Part shown: piece by piece, positions 35,118 through 41,195 of the stretch
Layout of the letters: the number at the start of each line of letters is the position of its first letter
Numbering within the stretch: the stretch's first letter is position 1
NCBI GenBank assembly: GCA_028718565.1
Contig: JAQULO010000012.1
Location: 1 to 41,195 of the forward strand
Direction: 5' to 3'
Length of the DNA: 41,195 nucleotides
Origin: Syntrophales bacterium
Lineage (GTDB): Bacteria; Desulfobacterota; Syntrophia; Syntrophales; UBA2210
Position numbers and translations under genes: made by a program
Notes under the pieces: model-generated
The model's input: the letters and a program-made list of their open reading frames with translations, nothing else
Databases searched by the model: none
Told to the model about the DNA's origin: nothing

Positions 35118-36260
35118 ATGAAACGCACGTTGTTTAATGAAGACCATGAGCTTTTCAGAAATCAGTATATTAAGTTTTTAGAGAGGGAGGTTGAGCCCCA
35201 TGCAGCCCAGTGGGAGAAAGATGGCATACTCCCTCGGGAGGTATGGCTCAGTGCTGCTAAAAACGGCTATCTTTGTCCTTGGATACCTAAAGAATACGGC
35301 GGCTTGGGTTTAGATTACCTATATGACATAATTATAGCTGAGGAGACGGCGATTAGAAGTATTGGTTTTTTGATTACCTCACAAAATGATGTTGTCGTGC
35401 CATATATATATAACTTTGGTACTGAGGAGCAGAAAAGGAAATACTTACCGGGATGCGTTACAGGGGATTATATTTGTGCCGTCGCCATGACGGAGCCGAA
35501 CGCGGGCTCGGATCTTCAGGGAATACAGACTAAAGCAGTCAAGGATGGGGATCATTATATCCTGAACGGTCAAAAGTGTTTTATCGGCCTTGGCATTCTC
35601 AATAGTCTGGTGATCGTAGCGGCGAAGACCGATACCAAAATCCAACCACAGTATAAAGGGATCAGCCTATTCATTGTGGACAATGATTGTCCTGGTTACA
35701 AAAGAGGCAGGCGACATGAAAAGATGGGTTGGCACTCTCAGGATACCGCCGAACTTATTTTTGAGGACTGCAGAGTTCCTGAATCCAATCTCCTTGGTGG
35801 GGAAGGAAATGGCTTCAGGATGCTGATGAAGGAACTTCAACAGGAGCGCCTGATCATTTCAGTATGCGCGGTTGCCATAATGAAGCGCATTCTGAATGAA
35901 TGCAAGAAATACATAAACACACGAAAGGCCTTTGGTCAGTTCATTTCTGCTTTTCAAAATACACGCTTTCAGATGGCGGAAATGTATACAACATATGAGA
36001 TGTGTCAAGTTTTTTTAGATCGCCTGATCGAGGAACATATTGCTGGTCATAATGTGGATATGGAAACCGCGATGGCCAAATACTTTTTGTGCGATAGCCT
36101 CAAGACAATTGCCGACAAGTGTCTTCAGTTCTATGGGGGATATGGATTTATGGAGGAATATCGCATCTGTCAGGATTATCGGGATGCGCGTGTTTTCCCC
36201 ATAATGGGGGGGTCCTCGGAAGTTCAGAAGGAGATCATTGCAAATTCGGTGCTGAAGTAA
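35118..36260 (+). CDS. Acyl-CoA dehydrogenase
   Basis: 380-aa FAD enzyme introducing an alpha,beta double bond into an acyl-CoA. AVAMTEPNAGSD and FYGGYGFMEEY motifs place it in the family. At the usual MCAD/SCAD catalytic position (IYEGTSE) it reads IMGGSSEVQ, without the Glu; instead Glu243 in QQERLIIS matches the base position used by isovaleryl- and long-chain acyl-CoA dehydrogenases. A branched, cyclic or long acyl substrate is therefore more likely than a short straight chain. AAGGAGAGAGG lies upstream of the ATG. First gene of the sigma-54 operon. Confidence 0.93.
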   Translation: MKRTLFNEDHELFRNQYIKFLEREVEPHAAQWEKDGILPREVWLSAAKNGYLCPWIPKEYGGLGLDYLYDIIIAEETAIRSIGFLITSQNDVVVPYIYNFGTEEQKRKYLPGCVTGDYICAVAMTEPNAGSDLQGIQTKAVKDGDHYILNGQKCFIGLGILNSLVIVAAKTDTKIQPQYKGISLFIVDNDCPGYKRGRRHEKMGWHSQDTAELIFEDCRVPESNLLGGEGNGFRMLMKELQQERLIISVCAVAIMKRILNECKKYINTRKAFGQFISAFQNTRFQMAEMYTTYEMCQVFLDRLIEEHIAGHNVDMETAMAKYFLCDSLKTIADKCLQFYGGYGFMEEYRICQDYRDARVFPIMGGSSEVQKEIIANSVLK

Positions 36261-36341
36261 TGTCGATGGGCGTGATTTATCGTAAGCGCCGGCGACTATG
36301 ACTAACCAGGATATCTGAAGGAGGTATGATGGAGGTATTAA

Positions 36342-38228
36342 ATGGCGAATAAATTTCATAGATTATTTAATCCCCTACAGGTGGGTCATATGGAACTGCC
36401 CAACCGTTTGGTGATGCTTGCCGTCGGGACTGACTTTACAAATGAAACAGGGGGCTTGGACATCCGGCAAGAAGCATTTCTGGAAGCAAGGGCAAAAGGC
36501 GGGGCCGGGCTCATCATTTCTCCCTTTTCCCCCTGCTGTATAGAACACTGGCTAATCCCGGGTTTGGACGATGATCAATTCATCGGCCCCTTGCGAAATC
36601 TTGCTCAGAAGATTCACAATCATGGAAGCAAATTCGTTGTTCAGTTGACCACCAATGTGGAATGGTCATGGGAGCGTGGAAGCAAAATGGAGATGGTGAG
36701 CCCCTCGGGGGTAAAAAAGAGAGGCGGGCTTCCCATCCGTCCCTTGACCATTGAAGAAATTCGCAGACTCGTGACGCAATTTGGAGAAGCGGCCCGGCGT
36801 GCAAGTGAGGCCGGCTGTGACGGGGCGGAGATCCACGGCGGCGTGGGTTACCTGGTCGCTCAATTCATATCGCCGGTCACCAATCAACGGACGGACGAAT
36901 ATGGGGGGAGCATGGAAAAACGCATGCGCTTTCCTTTGGAAATTATCGCGGCAATAAAGAACAAGGCAGGAAGGGACTTCAGTTGCCTGTTTCGCATGTC
37001 TGCCGAGGAATTCATGGAAGGCGGATTGACCATCAAGGAGACGTCGGAATATGCCAAGATGCTGGAGGCAGCGGGCGTGGATTGTCTGAATGTCCAAGCG
37101 GGCTGGCATGAAAGTCGAAGGCCTCTGGTCCAAAGTTGCGTTCCGCCGGGGGCCTATGTGTATCTTGCCGAGGCCATCAAGAGAGTGGTGAATATTCCGG
37201 TCATTGCCGCATACCGTATCAAGCGGCCGGAGCTGGCCGAGGAAATCGTATCTCAGGGCCGGGCGGACCTTGTCGGCATGGCACGGCAACTGATTGCCGA
37301 CCCGGAATTGCCCATGAAGGCCAGGGAGGGGCGGGAGAATGAGATTCGTCCATGCATTACTTGCAACCATTGCCTTGACCGTTTGTTGTTTATGAATTCC
37401 CTTGAATGCAGTGTCAATCCGCTGGTGGGAAGAGAAGCGGAATGGATTGCGAATCCGGCATCACCGGTGAAGAAGGTATTGGTCGTGGGCGGCGGTCCGG
37501 CCGGCATGGTTGCTGCGTCCACAGCGGCCAAAAGAGGTCATGAGGTGACGCTGTATGAAAAGGGAAGTGAAATGGGAGGCCAGTTGAACTATGCCTGGCG
37601 TCCTTGCGATAAGCAGGAGATCGAAGACTATCGTCAATATCTCAAGGAGGAGGTTCTCCGTTCGGGGGTAAAAATTAGGCTTAATGCTCAGGCAGACATT
37701 CAGAAGGAGAAGCCGGATACCGTGGTAGTCGCCGTTGGCGCACAGCCGTTCATCCCTGCGATTCCCGGGGTGCAAAAATGTGTTTCGGCTCTTGAGGTCC
37801 TTACGGGCAAGGAGACGGGGGAAAATGTAATCATCATCGGCGGCGGGCTGATCGGCTGCGAAACGGCTGATTACCTGTCGTACAGGGGCAAAAAGGTTGT
37901 CATTCTGGAGATGCTGGAATCTATCGGCGCAGATATCGGGCCAACAAGCCGCTGGGTGCTGTTGGGTAAACTGAAGAGTGCCGGTGTAAGATTTGAACCC
38001 GGAACAAAGGTCATCGCGGTTGCCGAAAATGGCGTTACGATGGAGCGAGGCGGTAAAGTGGAGGAATTGGCAGCAGACACCGTGGTTCTGGCTGCCGGAA
38101 TGGTTTCCGTGAAGGAGGCGTTGGGAGACATGAAGGTTTCGGAGGTTCATCGCATCGGTGATTGTGTATCCGCCCGAAGAATAAGGCAAGCCGTTGAGGA
38201 AGGGACGAAGGTGGGGCTGGAGATTTAG
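36342..38228 (+). CDS. Old-yellow-enzyme/2,4-dienoyl-CoA reductase-type Fe-S flavoprotein
   Basis: 628 aa in three parts: FMN TIM barrel (1-330), 4Fe-4S site Cys338/341/344/356 (CITCNHCLD...C), and an FAD/NAD(P)-binding half with GGGPAG (383-388) and GGGLIG (500-505). The architecture is that of FadH 2,4-dienoyl-CoA reductase, trimethylamine dehydrogenase and bacterial enoate/bile-acid reductases. Active-site Tyr170 in HGGVGYL matches the FadH proton donor; Val168 replaces the second OYE substrate-binding His. It probably reduces an enoyl- or dienoyl-CoA made from the operon's substrate. Ribosome-binding GGAGG is upstream, inside a 7-codon ORF that overlaps the start. Confidence 0.92.
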   Translation: MANKFHRLFNPLQVGHMELPNRLVMLAVGTDFTNETGGLDIRQEAFLEARAKGGAGLIISPFSPCCIEHWLIPGLDDDQFIGPLRNLAQKIHNHGSKFVVQLTTNVEWSWERGSKMEMVSPSGVKKRGGLPIRPLTIEEIRRLVTQFGEAARRASEAGCDGAEIHGGVGYLVAQFISPVTNQRTDEYGGSMEKRMRFPLEIIAAIKNKAGRDFSCLFRMSAEEFMEGGLTIKETSEYAKMLEAAGVDCLNVQAGWHESRRPLVQSCVPPGAYVYLAEAIKRVVNIPVIAAYRIKRPELAEEIVSQGRADLVGMARQLIADPELPMKAREGRENEIRPCITCNHCLDRLLFMNSLECSVNPLVGREAEWIANPASPVKKVLVVGGGPAGMVAASTAAKRGHEVTLYEKGSEMGGQLNYAWRPCDKQEIEDYRQYLKEEVLRSGVKIRLNAQADIQKEKPDTVVVAVGAQPFIPAIPGVQKCVSALEVLTGKETGENVIIIGGGLIGCETADYLSYRGKKVVILEMLESIGADIGPTSRWVLLGKLKSAGVRFEPGTKVIAVAENGVTMERGGKVEELAADTVVLAAGMVSVKEALGDMKVSEVHRIGDCVSARRIRQAVEEGTKVGLEI

Positions 38229-38305
38229 AAGAACCCTTTAGGGGAAACATTGTTTTTAAAGATTCCCCGCCCTCTGAGTGGGGAAATTCACATGGAGGTG
38301 AAAGG

Positions 38306-39097
38306 ATGGAATTTTCATCGTTAATTGTAGAAAAGTCAAATCGAATTGCCACGGTCAGCCTTAATCGTCCCGATAAATTAAACGCTCTCAACGACAAACT
38401 AGCCGATGAGCTGATGCGGGTAGCTGATGATCTGGATGGAGATGATGAGGTAAGAGCGATCATTCTTACCGGCAAGGGTAAGAGCTTCAGCGCCGGGGGG
38501 GATCTTGAAGATTTTCTGAAGTTCGATTACACAGATAAGCGTGCCGTTCTTGATAGCGTTAGGGCCTACGATCTTTTGATATTGAGGTTGACGCGCCTTA
38601 AGAAACCTATGGTAGCGGCTATAAATGGACAGGCCATTGGCGGGGGCTGCTGCTTGAGTCTTTGCTGTGATATCCGTATCGCAGCCGAAGACGCTCTTCT
38701 TTGGTTACCGTTTATTCGTTTGGGACTTGCCGCAGCCGATATGGGAGCCAGTTGGTTGCTCCCCAGAATCGTGGGACTCGGGAAAGCAAATGAGTTACTG
38801 CTCACAGCCACAAGCATCCGTTCCCGGGAGGCCCTGGAAATTGGACTTGTCAATAGAGTTGTCCCCTCGGATCAACTTATGACTGAGGCCGAGTCATTTG
38901 CGAAGAAACTGGCTGCGGGGCCTCCATTGGGCTTGGCAATGACCAAGGCAGCATTATTTCGATCATATTCCACCGATCTGGAATCTCAACTGGAATATGA
39001 GGCCGCCGTGCAAAGTTTTTGTTTAGGCACTGAAGACTTTCATGAAGGATTGAAGTGTCTCCTGGAAAAACGGGCGCCTAACTTCAAGGGAAAATAG
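38306..39097 (+). CDS. Enoyl-CoA hydratase/isomerase-family (crotonase fold) protein
   Basis: 263 aa. CoA-binding FSAGGDL (61-67) and the oxyanion-hole IGGGC (111-115) are conserved. The two hydratase glutamates are not: the residue after GGGC is Cys116 (Glu144 in rat crotonase) and the QPE position is LPF with Phe136 (Glu164). Asp145 in AAADMGASWLLPR remains as a possible acid/base, as in some isomerase-type relatives. Plain hydration of a 2-enoyl-CoA is therefore doubtful; isomerisation, ring cleavage or another crotonase reaction is possible. AAATTCACATGGAGGTGAAAG precedes the ATG, giving a strong GGAGG site. Confidence 0.9.
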   Translation: MEFSSLIVEKSNRIATVSLNRPDKLNALNDKLADELMRVADDLDGDDEVRAIILTGKGKSFSAGGDLEDFLKFDYTDKRAVLDSVRAYDLLILRLTRLKKPMVAAINGQAIGGGCCLSLCCDIRIAAEDALLWLPFIRLGLAAADMGASWLLPRIVGLGKANELLLTATSIRSREALEIGLVNRVVPSDQLMTEAESFAKKLAAGPPLGLAMTKAALFRSYSTDLESQLEYEAAVQSFCLGTEDFHEGLKCLLEKRAPNFKGK

Positions 39098-39152
39098 GAT
39101 GGAGGATGCGAAAATATTTTCGTGTTGACCACTTTTAAAAAGGAGAGGAACC

Positions 39153-40820
39153 ATGACAAAAAGATTGACCGAGGAACAAGAATTGAAGCGGAATGTTGTT
39201 ACAAAGGCGAAGTTCCTGCCGAACGCCCCTAATTTCGACCTACGAGCTGCGAAGTATAAGTCGCAAGGCCATTGGGTGACTGATACGTATGATCGTATCA
39301 TCGACAAAGTAGTGGACCGGAATTTAAACAAAATCGCAATCATCGACCGTAGAGGGTCGATCACCTATGGAGAACTGAGGAATCAGGCCGATACCGTTGC
39401 CGCTAATCTTCAAAGACATGGCATTGGGCGTGGCGACGTCGTCAGCGTGCAATTACCTAATTGGAAAGAGGTTTTTGTTATACTGTATGCGGTTTCAAGA
39501 CTCGGGGCCGTCTACCAGCCCCTCAATCCGAATTATCGCCTGCACGATACGAGCAATATCATGAATCTTGCGGGATCAAAGGCTTTGATTCTGCCGTCCT
39601 CCTTTATCAACTTCGATTATGCTGAGATGGCCCTGGGCCTCCGCTCAGAAGTAGGAACGCTTGAGCAGATATGGGTGGTTGGGGAGGGTAACAGACATGG
39701 GCTTCCGTCTTGGGAGGATTTGATCGAGCCTGCCGACCACCCCATAGAGCCGTGCGGCAATCTGGAAGACGTGTTTTATCTTCCGTACACCTCGGGGACA
39801 ACCGGGGCTCCCAAGGGAGTTATGCAATCGCACTGCACGTACCTGTATGGACTCGACCTGGGACCCTATGGGGTGACCCATGATGATATTGGGCTGGTTA
39901 TCATGCCGGTGGCACTCCATTTTGGACTCATCATCGGGAACTTAATGCTCTGGTTCGGGTGTACTTTTATCTTGATGGAGCGATACAATTGCCAGGAAAT
40001 GATCGAAAATATCATCAAGTATAACGTTACATTTTTGCCGGCGATTCCTCCTTTTGTATACGATATGGTCCACTACATGGATGAGAACAAAGGACTCCGC
40101 GTTCAAAGTCTGCTATCGATGCCCGTAGCCGGCGCTGCCACCCCGCCTGCTCTGATAAAAAAGACCAAGGAACTGTTCGGATGTACGATTTATTCGGCCT
40201 ATGGCATGACAGAGAACAGCCTTCTTACGACAACGAAGATTGATACCCCTGTTGAGCTGGTGTCGACGACAGTAGGTCTTCCGTTTGGAGCGACGGAGCT
40301 GGACATTCTCGACGACCAAGGGAGAAGTTGTCCTAAGGGCGTGATGGGAGAAATTGCCGCGCGGGGTCCTTCCCATTTTTTGGGATACTATGGAGAATCG
40401 GAATTAACGGCAGCTAGCCATACAGCTGATGGCTGGCTGCTCACCGGAGATCTTGGCATCGTTGGTGATGACGGATACTTGCGCATCGTGGGGCGCAAGA
40501 AAGAAATGATCATTCGGGGCGGGGCAAATATCGATCCGAAGGAGGTTGAGGAACTGCTTCTCCAACATCCGAAGGTCGGACAGGTCGCTGTGATTGGCCT
40601 TCCTGACGAGCGCCTGGGGGAGAGGGTCTGCGCCTGCATCATCCCGAAATCCGCCGACCTGGTGCCAACCCTGCAAGAACTTGTAACCTTTTTGCGAAGC
40701 AGCGGACTTGCATCTCAGAAACTACCGGAACGAGTCGAAATCATGAAGGACTTCCCGCGTACCGCAACAATGAAGGTGCAAAAATTTCAACTGCGCAAGC
40801 AACTAAGCGCGAGTTCTTAG
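39153..40820 (+). CDS. AMP-forming acyl-CoA ligase
   Basis: 555-aa adenylate-forming enzyme that activates a carboxylic acid as its CoA thioester. P-loop YTSGTTGAPKG (212-222), A5 motif YGMTENS, A7/A8 motifs WLLTGDLG and GRKKEMIIRGG, and the C-terminal FPRTATMKVQK with the adenylation Lys. It resembles medium-chain, cyclohexanecarboxylate- and benzoate-type ligases more than acetyl-CoA synthetase. GGAGAGG lies upstream of the ATG. As last gene of the operon it should supply the CoA ester used by the other three enzymes; the acid itself is unknown. Confidence 0.92.
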   Translation: MTKRLTEEQELKRNVVTKAKFLPNAPNFDLRAAKYKSQGHWVTDTYDRIIDKVVDRNLNKIAIIDRRGSITYGELRNQADTVAANLQRHGIGRGDVVSVQLPNWKEVFVILYAVSRLGAVYQPLNPNYRLHDTSNIMNLAGSKALILPSSFINFDYAEMALGLRSEVGTLEQIWVVGEGNRHGLPSWEDLIEPADHPIEPCGNLEDVFYLPYTSGTTGAPKGVMQSHCTYLYGLDLGPYGVTHDDIGLVIMPVALHFGLIIGNLMLWFGCTFILMERYNCQEMIENIIKYNVTFLPAIPPFVYDMVHYMDENKGLRVQSLLSMPVAGAATPPALIKKTKELFGCTIYSAYGMTENSLLTTTKIDTPVELVSTTVGLPFGATELDILDDQGRSCPKGVMGEIAARGPSHFLGYYGESELTAASHTADGWLLTGDLGIVGDDGYLRIVGRKKEMIIRGGANIDPKEVEELLLQHPKVGQVAVIGLPDERLGERVCACIIPKSADLVPTLQELVTFLRSSGLASQKLPERVEIMKDFPRTATMKVQKFQLRKQLSASS

Positions 40821-40832
40821 CGTGGCTTTTCT

Positions 40833-40861
40833 CCGACCCGCCGGGTCGGGGGAGTCGTTTT
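40833..40861 (+). terminator. Candidate terminator after the acyl-CoA operon
   Basis: CCGACCCG / CGGGTCGG, an 8-bp perfect stem around one base (the real loop must open further), then GGAGTCGTTTT. It starts 13 bases after the ligase stop. The T run is short and displaced. Confidence 0.5.
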
Positions 40862-40903
40862 GCCCGAGAGGTTGGGTCTTCTGGGCGTCTGGAAAGGCAA
40901 AAA

Positions 40904-40952
40904 AATAAAACTGGATACTACCGGCTTCCAGCCGGTAGTATCCAGTTTTATT
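40904..40952. terminator. 22-bp perfect inverted repeat, likely bidirectional terminator
   Basis: Arms at 40904-40925 and 40931-40952 are exact reverse complements (core ACTGGATACTACCGGC), loop TTCCA, with an A-rich left flank and TTTTATT at the right end of the stem. It separates the operon from the transposase reading in from the right and could stop transcription from both sides; it might also be a mobile-element end. Confidence 0.65.
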
Positions 40953-41195
40953 AGCGATTTCCTTTGTTGGCAAACCAATACTGTTTACAAGGGCAAGAGG
41001 CCTCTTATTGCTCCGGTGGTTGAATAGATCCATCATGCTGCATATGCAACCGCCGGATGCTTGAAGTATTTTTTACATGCTGCGGTCGCTTCTGTAGGGT
41101 CTTCATAAAGGAACGTGTTTTGCTGACGATGTCTGTTTCATTCCTCGCCGGGATGCCTGAACGAATCTTGTTTTTGAGGTTGCCGTTGAGATACT
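40953..41195 (-). mobile_element. End of an IS630-family insertion sequence (partial)
   Basis: Inferred from the transposase fragment; the element continues past the window. I cannot place its terminal inverted repeat or TA target duplication with certainty, so the left boundary is approximate. Confidence 0.45.
41033..41195 (-). pseudogene. IS630-type transposase, 3' end (partial, frameshifted)
   Basis: The gene enters from beyond the right edge. Its translation reads YLNGNLKNKIRSGIPARNE..., then KTLQKRPQHV, typical of the C-terminus of IS630-family transposases (DDE type). The expected ending YFKHPAVAYAA-stop is present but in the -1 frame relative to the upstream part; the shift lies at a run of six A on the coding strand. 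Without it the upstream frame continues and ends near 41005. Either a disabling deletion or ribosomal slippage on A-AAA-AAT. The stop is at 41035-41033. Confidence 0.65.

Noticed and set aside
1-41195. CRISPR arrays, tRNA and rRNA genes
   Set aside because: No regularly spaced repeats, no cloverleaf with a TTCGANNC arm, and no rRNA-like sequence noticed by eye; a covariance-model scan was not possible.

Overview
The window reads as bacterial chromosome from an anaerobic Deltaproteobacteria-type organism (Desulfobacterota, perhaps a Syntrophales relative). This rests on gene repertoire and family flavour (an Omp85/TamB pair, an exosortase with PEP-CTERM cargo, a sigma-54 activator driving an acyl-CoA operon, acetyl-CoA synthetase, a stand-alone MrpD/NuoL-like antiporter protein); no rRNA or other phylogenetic marker is present. 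I see no tRNA, rRNA, CRISPR array or prophage.

Layout. 1-8.5 kb is a loose housekeeping/signalling stretch: acs (-), a decayed region with a repeat and a DUF3795-like fragment, a membrane PAS-PAS-PAS-GGDEF cyclase (-), a YIP1-family membrane protein (+), an SDR with a degenerate active site (+), a HExxH protein (-) and a metallo-beta-lactamase-fold hydrolase (+) with a sigma-54 promoter about 300 bases upstream. 8.6-12.4 kb is adk-lepA-hemW. 12.6-14.6 kb is a small membrane protein coupled to a MrpD/NuoL-family antiporter subunit. 14.8-21.6 kb is a TamB-like protein (1302 aa) and an Omp85 protein in which I count seven POTRA domains. 22.0-22.6 kb is a PEP-CTERM protein with a NarL/FixJ-type palindrome upstream. 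22.8-23.9 kb holds a coiled-coil protein and a PGPGW-type membrane protein.

23.9-31.6 kb is a complete tryptophan operon on the minus strand, trpL-trpE-G-D-C-F-B-A-tyrA, with stop/start overlaps at several junctions. A 23-codon leader peptide with three consecutive Trp codons is followed by two tandem intrinsic terminators and preceded by a TTGACA-17-TATGAA promoter, so classical ribosome-mediated attenuation is predicted. Just upstream (31.8-33.0 kb) a short exosortase overlaps by 8 bases a four-helix membrane partner that ends in a SEC-C zinc motif; this is the most unusual gene pair in the window.

33.1-40.8 kb is a catabolic module: a GAF/sigma-54 activator (-) divergent from a four-gene operon (+) encoding acyl-CoA dehydrogenase, an old-yellow-enzyme/dienoyl-CoA-reductase-type Fe-S flavoprotein, an enoyl-CoA hydratase/isomerase-fold protein and an AMP-forming acyl-CoA ligase. 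A textbook -24/-12 promoter lies between them. The genes imply CoA activation, dehydrogenation and reduction/isomerisation of an unidentified carboxylic acid. The right edge carries strong hairpins and the 3' end of an IS630-type transposase with a frameshift near its C-terminus.
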